Origin: Allodiplogaster sudhausi
Taxonomy: Eukaryota; Nematoda; Chromadorea; Rhabditida; Diplogasteridae
DNA length: 64,000 bases
Direction: 5' to 3'
NCBI GenBank assembly: GCA_945643635.1
Contig: CALZFC010000059.1
Coordinates: 1,526,501 to 1,590,500 of the forward strand
The notes beneath the pieces are model-generated. The model saw nothing but the letters and a program-made list of their open reading frames with translations. It was not told the DNA's origin and ran no database searches. Shown here piece by piece: positions 11,190 through 23,730 of the stretch. The translations under genes and the position numbers were made by a program. Numbering within the stretch: the stretch's first letter is position 1; the number at the start of each line of letters is the position of its first letter.

Positions 11190-13236
11190 TTCTCCGTCTC
11201 TACTAGTTGATGGCCTTATTGTTAGTCCCTCTTATCTTCTTTTAACCCAACTCAATTTATTTCTCTTTTCATTATCTATTCCTCCCCTTCTTCAGCCTTG
11301 TCATTAATACGTTTTCATTTTTCCATTAACTTAATCCTTAATTTACCTAATCTTTTGCCCTTAACAGGTCCGCGTGCCCGGCCAGCAGAACATGTACGTG
11401 GCGCTGTGGTACAAGCACGGCAAACCAGTGCATGGACGCGCCTGGAGTGACAACGGCGTCGTCGAGTGCTCCATCCCGTACTCCAAGGTAGATCGGGGCT
11501 TTGAGTCTCTAGCTCTTTGCTCTTCCAAACGATCTGCATCAGGAGGAATTGTCCAGCGAATTTTGATCATCTCGAAATAGCTATGTAAAACTGGAGGTCT
11601 AAAATGATACTATCTTTGCCAGGTCGAGCTTACCGGCAAGAAGGATCTCGGCGGCCAGATTCAGGTGCTCACGTTCGATGGCAGCTACGAGACCAAGGGA
11701 TTCTGGTGGGTTTTGAACCGATTATGCTTCTGTTAATACTAAGGAAAACTTCTTCGAGTTAAATAGGGGTAATAGCTTAAAAATCTTCAAATTCAAGGTA
11801 CGAATGGCTGCCGATCCCTACGAAGAACGAGGACAAGAAGCACCTCGAACTCGTTCGCTGCGGCAACTCGGTGCCCATCATCATGCGCAGCAAGGTCGAG
11901 TCGAACGATCAATTCACTAATCTAGGCAAAATTAGGAGAACAAATGAACATCAATAAGTGATAAACTAATGGAAGAACATCATCGAAAAAAAACTAATTG
12001 CAGGAGGGCAAAGATCTCGTGGGCTACTACGACCTCTCCACGGACATTGCGATGATCAGCTACGACGGAAAATCGGAACAGAAGGCTGGCGGAGAGACCA
12101 AGGTCAGAGAGCGCCTTTTCAGGAATCTGCGAGAAGTTTTGGGAAGAAGTCTGAAAGGGTTTCAAAAAGAAGTTCGAATGAAGGCGAAAGGAATATTAAT
12201 TAATTAATGAGCTCAAAAAAAACTTTCAGACCCTCCTCGCGCCCTTCCGCAATCTGCTGCCGCCGCCGACCGGCGTCAAGATCTACGATGACGTCTGGGT
12301 CGACCTCAAGTACCGCGACGCATTCCCGAGCCTTCCTGTCCTGGTTAGAGACAGTATAAATTTTGAGAATTATATTCAGTTAAAATCAAAAAAAAATTAA
12401 AATAAAACAATATTTTCAGGCTGACAATCGCGAGCTGCGCACCCCTGGCGGCGGCTCGATGAAGCAGTACGTCGCGCTGTGGTACAAGCACGGCGAGCCG
12501 GTCTTCGGACGCGCCTACCCGGACGACGCGGGCAAGGTCAGCCAGAGCTAGCAGATTCCTTCAGTCGTTTCAAACATCAAATGAGTGGTTGCTCCGAAAC
12601 AACTATTGCCCATCTTTCCAGGTCATGGCCAACTTTGCCATCAACGGCCAGGAGAATGCGGGCGGAGAGATTGGCTCCTTCCAGATGATCACGCTTCCAC
12701 TTCCCGGCAACGTGCGATTATCAATATTATTTTTATTATTTATTATAATAAAAAATATTATTTGGTTTGATTTTAAAAAAATACTACGTCAAAATTCGCT
12801 TTTTTTTCAGCAGGGCCTCGACTACAAGTGGCAGCCTTTCTCGGATGCGAAGGCGGGCGCTGGCGGCTATCAGGTCAATCTATATTGTTTTATTGAGGCT
12901 TGAGCAGAACTTTGATTCGATGGCGTTTATAAAACAAACTTTAAATCCTTAGAAAACAATAGTTATATCGAAAGTTTCTCCAGATTGTCCACGTCGGCGA
13001 CTCAGTGCCGTGCATTCTGGCCGATGGCGCAGGCGAAATTCTCGGCAATCTCAACATGGCCAAGGAGGTCGCTACTGCTGGCCTTGGCGGCAAGGAAAAG
13101 GTTTGACAAATAATTAATAAATAAAGTAAATATTTAATTATTTGAATATATTAAGCAAAAAGTAAATAAGTTATTTCAGAAGATTGTCGGCCCTGCTTGT
13201 GGCGCTCTGCTGGTCCTGACCAAGCGCAAGATCTAA
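11027..13236 (+). CDS. DM9 repeat (DUF3421) protein
   Basis: Eleven phased exons give 341 residues: 11027-11095, 11368-11487, 11623-11705, 11798-11894, 12004-12102, 12230-12343, 12420-12536, 12622-12711, 12811-12873, 12984-13100 and 13180-13236. Acceptors are mostly TTTTCAG. Two DM9 pairs are visible. The first halves carry the hallmark [15 protein letters not shown] (exon 2) and [15 protein letters not shown] (exon 7); the second halves carry [11 protein letters not shown] (exon 4) and [10 protein letters not shown] (exon 10). DM9 proteins are cytosolic, bind mannose-type glycans in molluscs and are linked to innate responses in insects. No signal peptide is present. The function in this worm is unknown. 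A copy lacking exons 1-7 lies at 39.23-39.82 kb. Confidence 0.88.
11153..11196. repeat. (CT)n tract in the first intron of the DM9 gene
   Basis: About 18 near-perfect CT units in intron 1. Confidence 0.9.
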
Positions 13237-15238
13237 CCAGCACTGCTTCTAAGCTTCCTTTCCCCTTTCCCCTTTCCCTATGCCATAGTCCCCACTTTCC
13301 ATGAAGATAAATCTTTCCACGATAAATCCATGAAGCATTCCCGTTTGTTGTAGTCTTTTTCACATTATCAGATCAGCGTGCAATTGAATGAATAGAAATG
13401 TGTTTTATAATTCGCATTCTCAACACAAACCTCCTGAAAGATCAAGAATTTTGAAAGTTGAAATTACTGTTAGATGGAAATACTTACCATGTTTCTTTCT
13501 TCTTATGCAAATCACATCCTGTAAGCTTTTTCTACATTGCCGTTTTCACTTAATAAATGCGCCAGAACGATGGTTTCTCATCTTATTTCATGCCATGCAA
13601 ATTGAGAATCATATGAAAACTTGAAGAAGAGTGTTCATGAATCACTTTTTCAGTACTGCCACAGAAACTATTGTGCATGCCCAACTCGCCTCGTATACCC
13701 ATTCTTTCCTGCTACTTTCAAGCAGTTCGCTTCTTCGTCCCTTCGGAAGGAGACTCATGGTTTTTTTCATCCATAAACCGCACTGTCGAGGTCTTTCCTA
13801 GCTCTCAAACGAATATTCTCTTCCGTCATCACTTCCGTGTGAAGCTCCACATAGCAACAAGCTATTCGAAAGTCAAAAGCTTCATCCAATGCAAAGCTCC
13901 ATTCAGTGAGACGACAAGGAGACAATTATGGTCAAAAGGACACGACGACTGGCGCATTTGCATGAATCTACAAACGAAGGATAGACGAGCAAAACTTCAT
14001 TTTCTGTCCGCTGCTCAAGAAGAACGGTGGCGAGTAAAGCGAGCCATTTTCGGACTGAAGAGAACAGGTGAACAGGAAATGTGAAGAGTGAGGCAGCCGG
14101 CTTTTAAACGATTTTTTTTTGCACATCTTGGACATGACATTTGCAAAAGAATGGAGCTTACGACCATTTTTGCGAAACAGAAAAAAACTTATTTCTTTCC
14201 AGCGACATTTCCATTACTTTTTAAAACTATCTTTAAAACGTTAGCAACTTTTTTCTTCGCGAAAGGACGGGTAAATGCACTTATCGCTTCATTAATCGTG
14301 CCCTTATGTCACATTTTCATAATTTCACAACAATTATTAGTAACCTCCTTTGTATTATAAATTTGGTGTCCGAAAAGCGCAAAAAAAATTCTACTCCTTA
14401 TTGCTCTGCCGAATTCTCATTTTGTTTTCTCTTCCCTCCGGCCTGAGCAGATTCGCTTTTCTTGCCGCAAAAAACTGCGTCGTTTTTCAAGCTCAGCTGA
14501 TGAATTATCATTCCGGGGAAAGTGACAATTGAAGAAATTGAAAATGATATTATTGATGTAAATCTCCATGCACTTTCTTTGCACTATGCGGTATCCTCCT
14601 TCTTCCTCTCATTCCCATTCTGATCCACTGTCACTTCATCACTCTTCACCCGCGTCGAGTGGTCGACTCTTCTTGCGTCGCTGCTTCTGCTAAGCTTTCC
14701 TCAACATGTTCGTCTACGTAACCCTTGCTTACCATTAGCAAAATAATATCACCCCACCATGATTCCCCCTCTGCTGCCCTTTTCTTTTTCTCATACATCA
14801 GAATTCCATTCCATAACGATTATTCAGAGAAACGTTAAAACATTTTGTAGAAAAAAAGCACGCAATCGAAATCAGAGCAGGAAACTCTGTCTCATTATTT
14901 GGCTGAAAAAAGCTTCAGCTATTTCAAGATGTTATCGATCTATATCCATTCTCATGAAACGTGGATTCGAAGAAAAAAGTTTTCTCATCATCAAAGTGCA
15001 AATTCAAATAATTCTATTTTATCCTCTGACTGATAATGCATGAAATGACTATTTCATTTCATGCAATTTCTTGAACGAGGAGCGGCTGAAATAGTGTAAA
15101 AAGCTGGAGGAGAGCACTCATTGTCAGTTCAAAGCTCTTAAATCAGTTCTTTCAGCTGGGTCTTTTGAAGAAACTCCCCTTTTCTATGATTTCGTTCGAC
15201 TCTCTCCCTCTTCATCTCTCTTCTCATTTCTCTCGCAG
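13237..15238. other. Spacer containing a dispersed repeat, no gene seen
   Basis: A 137-codon plus-strand frame at 13,671-14,084 overlaps a repeat also present at 60.93-61.83 kb, so it is not called as a gene. The remainder is AT-rich with no exon signals. Confidence 0.5.
13665..14010 (+). repeat. Dispersed repeat, copy without MITE insertion
   Basis: Matches about 60,930-60,989 and then 61,495-61,830 in order and orientation, at roughly 75 percent by eye. Shared blocks include AGCTATTCGAAAGT, CGAAGGATAGA and TCATTTTCT. It is the empty-site counterpart of the 60,990-61,494 MITE. Confidence 0.65.
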
Positions 15239-16496
15239 GACTTCGGCAGTGCTTGGTCGCGTCTGGGAGCAGGCCTGGACGACGACGGAAACGATGCGTC
15301 GTTGCGTTGTGCTGGCCGGAGATGCCGTCGTTGACCTCCCGGCCCAGGTCAAGATTAAGGCAGTGCCCCGAGTTCAGGGGTACTGCCTTAATCTTACAAA
15401 TTGTACAAACTTGGCCGAAATCAAGGCTGGGCCTGCCGGTGGTCACCAGTGGCGGTTACCAATTTGGCTCTGCATCAAGTACGGTGCATCAAAAGACTGG
15501 GTTGCGGTGATATAGAAGAACGATTGTCGCCCGTTAATATATCACCATAGCATCTGAAAATTCATAAGACAATAAAACGGTTGGCCATGGGATACCTTGA
15601 AAGGTATTACGGTAGAACATTTGGCAAATTGCCAAGACTGATTTATTTCTTGCAGACGACAGGTGCCATCGAGCGAGCGCGTGATTTTGCGGAGCCGGCC
15701 GCGCTCGATCTCAAGGACTATGTAGCTTCTTTTTCACTCCTCTCACTCCCTCTTTCTACTCTCTCTCACTTTCCAACACACTCTCACTCTCTCTCTCTCT
15801 CAGGTGTCCAAAGCGTGCGACTACATGTCTGCGGTGGCCGCGTTCTCCGAAGACGACCGCATTGCCATCGTCGAGCTCTACTTCGGCCTGGCTGTCAGTG
15901 GCGCTACTTTCCCCCTTTTTCTCTCTCTCTACCCAACCATCGCTCTCCCTCCCGCTCTCTTTCTTTCTCTCTCTCTACTCTCTGCTCCTCTCTCTCTCTA
16001 TCTCTGCAGGTCTCTCTGGTCGGCCTCAGCCTCGGGGAGATGTTGTTTGCCTCTCCGGCCACATCATGGCTCCGGTCCATCTTCCTCTCGCCTTCCGTTG
16101 CTCTCCTCCTCGTCGGCCTTCTGCTTGCTCGCTTCTTCTACCATCTCAAGAAGAAAGGTCCTGATTTCGACTGCCTCTAAAACGGAAAGCCATTCTCTGC
16201 TGTCCTCTCTCCATTCAATCTCTCCCTCTCTCTCTCTCCCTCTTCTCTCACTCCTTCTTCTCTCTCTCCCTCTTCTCTCTCTCCTTCTTCTCTCTCTCCC
16301 TCTTCTCTCCCTCTTCCTCTCTCTCACTTTCTCTCTCTCTTCCAGTGATCAAGGACGGCCACGACCGTCGCACTGCCCTTGTGCGAACTTCGTTCCTTCT
16401 CGGAGTCTCCTCTTCTGCCCTCTCCTCCGGAGATCTCCTGGCCCCTACGCCCGCACTCGCTGCCATCGCGCCATTCACTCTGGCCTTTCTCGTCAG

Positions 16497-16536
<40 letters not shown>

Positions 16537-17330
16537 TTCTTTCTCTCTCTCCATTTTCTCTCTTTCTCTCTCTCCTTCTGTCTCTCCCTTTCTTTCTTCT
16601 ATATCAACCCCTCTCATAACGTATCTCCCTCATAATCCATTTGTAGATTGACGGCCAGGCCATCGGTAAGATCAATGGCCGTGCCGCTGTTCTCTAGCTC
16701 ACCGCCATGGCCGGTCTCCTGTCCGTGCTCGGTAGCTGACGATGATACAGATGGGGAAAAGAGGGAAAGAGAAGGAGAGAGAGGGGGAGAGAAGATGAGA
16801 GAGCGAGTCAGACAGAGAGGGTGGGAGAGAGGGAGAGGGAGCGAGAGGGCGAGAGAGTGAGAGCGAGGTAGAGGGAAAGAGAGACAGCTCGCTCTCCTTT
16901 CAGCATGCGTCATTGGCCTCGGCCACAACTCGAGTGCTCTTCTCTTCTCCTCTCTCCACATCGCGTTCCTCTGCGTTCACTTCCAGGTTTTTTCAAATGA
17001 TTCAGTATGACTGTTTGTTGTATTTTTGGATAGGGAAGCAAAATATTTAATCTCCAGTAATTAAAACGTTTTATCCAGATTGTCTGCGCTGCTCTCGAGG
17101 AGAAGAACTCAAATCGTCTACACGGTCATTCTGGTCGTCGCTCAGGTGGCACCATCTTTAAAAAATAATTTTTATGAAATTCCTTCCATTTTCAGCTGAT
17201 GATCTCTACGCTCTTCACGGCGCGTCGCTCTTCTGGCCAACTTCAGCCGAGTTAGGCTCAACTCCCAAACTTCTTGCGCGCCTTCGATTTTATAAATAAA
17301 AAAATAATTTTATTGATGAACGGATCGCAG
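15239..17330 (+). pseudogene. Multi-pass membrane protein gene, probably damaged; weak resemblance to Bax-inhibitor-1 type proteins
   Basis: Exon-like blocks phase together across CT-rich introns: about 15,656-15,721, 15,804-15,893, 16,010-16,158, 16,346-16,493, 16,648-16,732, 16,904-16,985, 17,081-17,145 and 17,197 onwards. They encode several hydrophobic helices (SPSVALLLVGLLLARFFYHL; APTPALAAIAPFTLAFL; SALLFSSLHIAFLCV). The order of a TSFLLGVSS segment, a later LLSVLGS helix and an ALEEKN stretch recalls BI-1/TMBIM6 proteins, but the match is weak. The fifth block has an in-frame TAG (16,696), and a +1 shift near 17,110 would swap a hydrophobic IVYTVILVVAQ for a hydrophilic frame. An upstream block at 15,240-15,347 ends in a good donor but its frame is uncertain. 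Confidence 0.35.
15722..16647 (+). repeat. CT-repeat introns
   Basis: The introns at about 15,722-15,803, 15,894-16,009, 16,159-16,345 and 16,494-16,647 are almost wholly CTCTCT or CTTTCT on the coding strand and end directly in CAG or TAG acceptors. Long Ser/Leu/Pro frames read through them are artefacts. Confidence 0.8.
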
Positions 17331-18705
17331 TCTCCATCCTTGGCAGTTTCGTGTATGTATTTGAGGGTATCTGAACAAACTAGTAGAGGATTAGAAAGAT
17401 ATGTTTATATGAATGGAAGAAAGTGATGTCAGTTCAAAAAAAGGAGATGCCAATCGACGTCTATAATGTAGAATCAGCAGAGAATTGTGAGGAAGAGGAA
17501 GCTGGCATCAATTTTCTCAATAAAAAAACATAACGACGATAATGGGGTGGAGAGCGAGTGAATATGTCGACGAATTGTTATGGTCATTAAAAGAGAAATT
17601 AGATTTTCAAATACATTGGTCGTTCGATAAATATCAAAAGGCCAAAACATATACATACATGGTTGACTTTTTGCGAAGAATCACCTCCCAAAGCTTCTTT
17701 TATTTTATTTTCCTCTTACGATTAGAACCAGAGTTATTTTATGTTCTGACCATTCTCTTGCGAGATACATACTTCGCAGTTAGATACAGTGATGGGTAAA
17801 CATCAAGATTAACAATGAGAATGTCATTTCTCTTCCCTCTTCCCTTTCCCTGTTTTTATTTGCTCCACACTGATATCATGACGTGGTATTACATGTACTT
17901 GAATATGTACATCTTATTTTGATGTATGCATGAATAAACAATAAGTTTTTTTGGAGCGTCTTTTTCACGTGTATGAATTAATGAAACGTATTAAAGGAGG
18001 GCGATCACCGAATGTAAGATTTCAAATTGCCGCGGCGCTTCGCACTCTCGGCGGATTTGTGCAAACTGCCGAAATAGAGAAGTGTCCCTACTCTTAAGGC
18101 GAACGCGGCAAATGTACATGCATTAATCATTTTTCCTTGAACTAGCGTTTGCCGGATTGGCCCAGCGTTTACTGTCATTTCTCTCTGCTAATATTTGCGA
18201 ATCTATGCACATATCTGAGGACGCCTGAGTCCACTCATCACTATATTTTATCAGTGATGTATTCAGTATGATAATGGAGAAAAAGTATACTTGAAATAAG
18301 ATTTTTTTTAAATCAGTTGCAAATAATTCTTCAAAGAAAGACAAACATGCACATTCTCTTGGCCTTTTGGCTTCATCAAGAAGCCTCAGGCATGTGATTG
18401 TTCAAAATTTATGACCTTCCTTCGGTCTCGCTCAGATCTACTTTAATGATCCCATGACTTTTCGTCTATATATTCACTCTCACCCCGCCCACTATCGTTG
18501 TTCTGCTGTTCAACCAAGAAATTTGGCGTGGCAGTCAGATTCCTCTTCCTCTATTCCCTTTTATTTCTACATTATGGAGGACTCGTGTTCTCCGTTTTAT
18601 ATTTTACGAAACCGCACCTCTTTCTTGTTGAAACAAATATAGGTTTTTAAAAGACACTGCTAATTTTTTTCAGATACTCAAATTGATCGAAAGTGTGTTC
18701 TGTTC
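17331..18705. other. Spacer, source of copies found at 32.5-33.6 kb
   Basis: No gene seen. 17,340-17,545 recurs inverted and as a hairpin at 32.54-32.80 kb; 18,120-18,560 recurs in the same orientation at 33.17-33.60 kb. A TTAAAGGAGGGCGATCACC end like that of the 60,990 MITE starts at 17,991. Confidence 0.55.
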
Positions 18706-19353
18706 ATGAACCTGTTATGTGCCACTGTCTTGGCCTTCCTTCTGACGGTTCTGAATGGGACTCAGTTCAATCTACAGCAGTGCACTGGTAAAGCAAGATT
18801 CTTGCTTCCTATATATTCTTTTTTTTACTACACAGATAAGTGTAAAAATAATATTCATATACCCATATACATATGATTTTTTGCGAATACTAAGTATATA
18901 CTTAAAATCCCACGTGCGCTATTTAAAATGCACTGTAAATAAAGAAAAGCCCCAATGTTTCACGAATCCTGAGACTAATTCGGCTTCTAAATTTCTTTAG
19001 ATTTATGCTCGAACACAGTGGACATTTGCGATAGAGCTTGGATCACGTCGACATCAGACATTGGAAAGTCTTGTGAGGTGCGTGTCTTGCTCTCCTTGAA
19101 AGCGAACGATGTCACTTGGATTCTATCTTTGAAAATTAAAAACTCGTTCTCGGTAAATATTATTTTAATTTATTTTCTCTTCATTAAGACTACAAAGAAG
19201 CCAACAACCAAATCGACAACGACACCAAAGACTACCAAAAGGACCCGAAAGCCGATCCAACGTCCTTTTTACATTATTTTATCGAGTCGCTGCCTTTTTC
19301 TCGACTTTTTTTTCGGCAATCCTATCATCAACATGTGCAATCCTTGTAGTTAA
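18706..19353 (+). CDS. Small secreted Cys/Thr-rich protein
   Basis: Three phased exons (18,706-18,787; 19,001-19,077; 19,189-19,353) encode 107 residues. The start begins a clear signal peptide (MNLLCATVLAFLLTVLNG). Exon 2 adds three spaced cysteines (DLCSNTVDICDRAW... KSCE). Exon 3 opens with a Thr/Lys/Pro linker likely to be O-glycosylated and ends with three more cysteines. A TTTTTTCAG acceptor at 18,673 lies 32 bases before the ATG and could be a spliced-leader or 5'UTR site. No family is recognised; short secreted proteins of this shape are common in nematodes. The signal-peptide exon recurs at 32.83 kb and the 3' end at about 29.40-29.46 kb. Confidence 0.6.
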
Positions 19354-19618
19354 AGGGGCATGTGCATCTAATTTGTGAGAAGAATGCAAGAATGCCTCGC
19401 TTTTCAGCAACAAGACCGAAATGCGTGCCGCTTCCCTTTACGACAACAAATCCGTTCCAAAATAAATACGGAGAATTGTAAGAAAATAATTCAGTCTTTA
19501 TCAGTGAACGCAAATGATTTAATGACATTTACATATCAATACATACATATATATACATATGTATGTATATATGTACAATATATATATACATGCATACGTA
19601 TATATATATATGTATATA

Positions 19619-19630
19619 TTTTGATATATA

Positions 19631-19679
<49 letters not shown>

Positions 19680-19709
19680 ATATATGCATATTTACACACA
19701 CACACACAC

Positions 19710-19778
<69 letters not shown>
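19619..19778. repeat. (TA)n microsatellite at the left end of the foldback
   Basis: TA tract with TACATA interruptions and a short (CA)n run at 19,694-19,710. The foldback terminus CAGTGATGTACC begins immediately after it. Confidence 0.95.
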
Positions 19779-19781
<3 letters not shown>

Positions 19782-20959
19782 TGATGTACCGCCAAAGTGG
19801 CCGATTTATACCGCAGCGCGCGCAATGTTCCAAATGGTACGCAAGAAATATCTCGGCGTACAGGCCACCAAATAAAGAGATCTATACCTTGTTCGAATCC
19901 CCATTCTCTTCCACACACAGCACAAAATGTCTTAAAAAGTAAATTTCAGCTTTATTTCATAAAATAAATCAAGTGGTAAATGCAGTAAAAGCTCAATTTG
20001 AGTTTTCACCACCACACTTTACACCGAAATACACCGAATAAACGACACTTCGGCATCATAAAACCAAGCAGCATTTTCGAAAATTTAGCTGTGTTTTTGA
20101 TAGTTTCGTTGTTCTATTTGGGGTTTCTTTTATCTTCGTTCGACGTTTATGTGATATAGAATCCAGTATCACCTGAAATGTTTAGAAACAACTTTGGACC
20201 AAAGTGCTTATTCTTCGTGGAAGCGAAGTGTATTTAATTCCATTGAGGTTTAAAGTAGCTGAGTTGACGCTACTTCCTCGACGCTTCGTGTGCTAGGGAA
20301 GCGCGGCACGGCTTCCCCGTGGATTCGCGCTGCTCACGGTTTGCTACCTTGCTGCCTTGCTGCATTTCTTGTTGTTGTTTTTTTTCTTTTAAACTCCAAT
20401 TGACGTTTCCTATGGTAGTTTTTACTCGCTGCTACTATGCTGAATGAGCCTTTTGCGCTTTCTTAACAAAAATGTATTGCTGCATGAATAGATTTGTTTC
20501 ACCCAGTGCTGAACAAGGCTTTCTTTCAAAAGTGTATTGCTGTATGAATAGGATTGTTTCGCCCTGTGCTGAACAGATCGGTGCATGCGCCGGGATGAAC
20601 TGCCCCTCCCATCCTACTCAAATGTCCATTTTTCCAATAAAAATGTTTTTTTTAACCAAAAAAGGCATTTATTCCCGGCTGGAGTCCTACCTTGTTCAGC
20701 ACTGGTTTCGCCACCACGATGTGGAGTTGATGATATAACATCATGGTTAAAGGATATTAGCCCAATCATGAATTTTTTTTTTAATTTCCTTGTTGCCGTG
20801 TTCAGCTGCAGCGAAAATGATGGATGGCTAGGCCCGGCATCGAATGCCGCCGAGAAAAGTGAACCCGAACGGCGCGGCCCAACTGTTTGCACCGACAAAC
20901 TTGTCGTCAGTCGTCACTTTTAAAAAAAATTAAAATATTCCTTAAATCGAACTCATGGA

Positions 20960-21609
20960 AAGTGCCGAGCATTCTTTTTTCGGTTTACTGTACACTGGAT
21001 AGTTTGGTATATTTGCTTACGGTAGGTATTCAAGCGGTATATAAGTTTGATTGCGTTTATTTAAAGCTAATAAGAAAGGTAAAATGCTATCGCGATTGTA
21101 ACTTATTCGTTATCAATGTGCCATTTGAATACCATTTATTAATTTCTTGAATTATTTCTCAGATTGCTCTTTTTGAAGGATCACCTCCAGTGCCGATTGC
21201 ATGGAGGTCGTAGCCGGCCCAGCCAGACATGTGTGGCCAGACTCGCCTCGATTGGGCACACAAACTACCGTTAGTCCCGACATTTCTTTTTTTAAATCAC
21301 ATCGCAAGGTTATGGGTAATCTTCACAAACCATAGAACTCCTAGAACTCGTCTCTCTCTCTCTCTCTCTCTCTCTCTTCTTATCTCTTCCTCCACCTTTT
21401 CTCCCTCATGGTTGGAATACCTTGAAAGAATTCAACAAAAGCCGCCCTCATGGGATGCAACAATCGCCTAAAATTAAATTCATTGCCTAGTGCTCTTTCT
21501 ATCTCTTCTCTCTCTCCCTCTCTCTCTCTGTGTTTTTTTCTTCTTTCTGCTAAATGCTCGCTGGCTTTTATGTCGCTCTTTCTCTATCCTCTCTCTTTCT
21601 TGCTCTCTC

Positions 21610-21646
<37 letters not shown>

Positions 21647-22130
21647 TTCCCCTCTTTCTTTTCAGTACTTTTAACCCCACTTGTTTGTCTATTTTGTAGT
21701 TGCGGATTATTGCAGTGATTGCAGCCTATTTATTATGGGTATATTATTTTTTAAATAACAATATTTTTCTAATGGTTACTTCTAGAATTGCTATTAAACC
21801 TTTTCATCTAGCAAAACTCTTGAAAACGCCTTTGCCTGTTTTTAGTATAATTTTTCTTCAATATCTAATATGTGCTATGCACGGGAAAAATGAAACATGA
21901 AAACGTTCATATTTTGATATTTTGTTAATAGAATGCCTTCTAGACTGAATACTAGATTATTTTTATAGTTGCCCATAGCTTATTTCTTCTCTGTCAGGCT
22001 GGTTCCGCTTCGGAGGACGCTGATGACTCGGCAACTGCAGCTTCACAAGAGTCCTAATTCCCTACCTCTGCCCATCTCTCTCTCCCAATCTGCCTGCCTC
22101 TCTCTCCTTCTCGCCCAACACTCTGCAAAT
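20960..22130 (+). repeat. Left-arm tandem unit A with exon-like blocks
   Basis: Unit A matches the next unit (about 22,130-22,990) block by block: a TTTATTTAAAGCTAATAAGA stretch, then EVVAGPA-type coding (21,200) against EVVVGPS (22,430), then a GTCAGGCTGG acceptor block (22,000 against 22,860). One frame of the last block reads AGSASEDADDSATAASQES followed by a stop at 22,056. The protein family is not recognised. Confidence 0.45.
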
Positions 22131-22990
22131 GGCTGACAAATTACTGGTATGTCCTTTGGTTTTAACTTAAACTGATCCTTAAAGTATACTTATTGAAGAT
22201 ATTAAACATTCACTTTCGAAGGTTTACTGTACTGTGTTCTTGATTACTGTATTTCCAACGGGACATAAGTTTATTTACTTTTATTTGAAGCTAAATAAGA
22301 AAGGCAGAATACTAGAGCGATTATCACTTATTCGTTATGACTCTTTAATTTCAATTGCAATATTTTTTTCTTAAGTGAGTTCTCTGATTGATTTTTTGAA
22401 GGGTCGCTTCCGGTCTTGCCAAGGAGGTCGTAGTCGGCCCCAGCCAAGGAATCTGGACATCTGATCGCCTCGCAAACTACCGTTAGTCTTCATATTTTGT
22501 ATAAAAAAAAAAATCGTCCTTTATCATAACTCTTCGCAATCGTTCCCTTTGCCTGATTTTACTTTTTTTTTCTCGTCAATACTATATTTTACGGAAATTC
22601 AATCAAAACATTCTTATGGTTTCTTTAGTGTTCTGAATTAGCCTAACTTTTTGCTTGGTCCAAAATTCGAGCCAATTTTTTTGTCTAATAAGTTGCCTAG
22701 TAAGATTTGTTTGCCCAATAAGTCAAAAATATGTCCTTATTATGAGGATTTCAATCAACTACAAAATGCTGCTTGTTTGGCTCGAGGTTCTACACTAGCA
22801 TTATTAGGCTAATTCTGAAATACCTTATTGTAAGTGCACTTTACTTATTCCTTGAATGTCAGGCTGGCTCGCTTCAAGACGCTGACCACGTGGCACATGC
22901 AGCTCGGCAAGGGCCCTTCTTCTCTTCCCCTCCCCATCTCTCTGTTCCACCCTGGTTCTCTCTCTCTCTCTCTCTCTCTCGCTGTCCATG
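22131..22990 (+). repeat. Left-arm tandem unit B with exon-like blocks
   Basis: Starts with ATGGCTGACAAATTACTG and a good GTATGT donor (22,131-22,152). This is followed by an exon-like block with KEVVVGPSQGIW, then a CAGGCTGG block decayed by frameshift. Both units recur inverted in the right arm. They may be decayed copies of one captured gene. Confidence 0.35.
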
Positions 22991-23278
22991 ACGGATAACT
23001 GTATGATAAGAAATGTGGTCCATAGTATTTCTGTGTGTTCCTTGTTTTTGCTTCTTAAGTGAATTGATAAAGCTTCTAGATTAATAGAGAGGCAAGCGGT
23101 GTTGAACAGACTGAAAAGGAAAGAAGTAAAGGAAAAAAACATGGAAGAGATAAATCATAATAGGTAGAGAAAGCAAAATAGAGGGCGAGAAGAGAGCTAC
23201 TGAACATGTAGCTGGAAGAATGGGGAAGAGGAGCGAGGTTGCACTTGGAGGAGAAGCTGATGGTGAGCAGGGGAAGCA

Positions 23279-23338
23279 GGAGGAGAAATTAAAGAGCAAG
23301 ACATGATATTTGTCGTGCTCTTTAATTTCTCCTCCAAG
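23279..23338. repeat. Perfect 20-bp-arm hairpin in the spacer
   Basis: GGAGGAGAAATTAAAGAGCA is followed about 18 bases later by its exact reverse complement. It sits next to a SINE head on the minus strand. Confidence 0.8.
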
Positions 23339-23379
23339 GACATTCCAAACTGAAATTATGTGAAATTTTTCACGCAAAA

Positions 23380-23640
23380 GCGGATTTCACGAGTTGGCCC
23401 CGAACCCTCATTGCTTGGGCACCACTGTGAGGCGCTAACCTGCACACTACACGCCCGCTTATCTTAGGTGTCACTGGCTGGACACGTGCTCAGAGAACCT
23501 GCCTGCTCAGTTGTATAGGAATCACCCTCTAAAGCCAAATAGCATTCACCACACTGGAGCATGATTTCCGCCGTGACTCCGTCAGCAGCAAGGCGCTCAC
23601 CCGCACACCGCACACGCATTCTTACCTTAGATTATCTCCT
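23380..23640 (-). repeat. Two tRNA-derived SINE heads
   Basis: On the minus strand, a TAGTGTGCAGG A-box-like stretch and GGGTTCGGGGCC B-box-like stretch lie at about 23,390-23,455. A second copy of the GTGTGCGGGTGAGCGCC kind is at 23,575-23,640. Both continue into a GCGTGAAA..TTTCACA tail block shared with the plus-strand copies. Confidence 0.6.
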
Positions 23641-23644
23641 AACT

Positions 23645-23730
23645 TGAACTCGTGCTCTCTCTCTCTCTCTCTCGCTGTCTCTCTCTCTCTCTCTCTGTTT
23701 CTCTCTCTACTCTCTCTCTCTCTCAATCTT
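23645..23730. repeat. (CT)n microsatellite
   Basis: Interrupted CT tract in the foldback spacer. Confidence 0.9.

Noticed and set aside
13671..14084. 137-codon frame
   Set aside because: Overlaps a dispersed repeat whose other copy at 61.5 kb lacks the frame.
15581..16635. Long Ser/Leu/Pro open frames on + and Arg/Glu frames on - through 15.6-16.9 kb
   Set aside because: Read through CT-repeat introns; the exon blocks phase better with GT-AG junctions.
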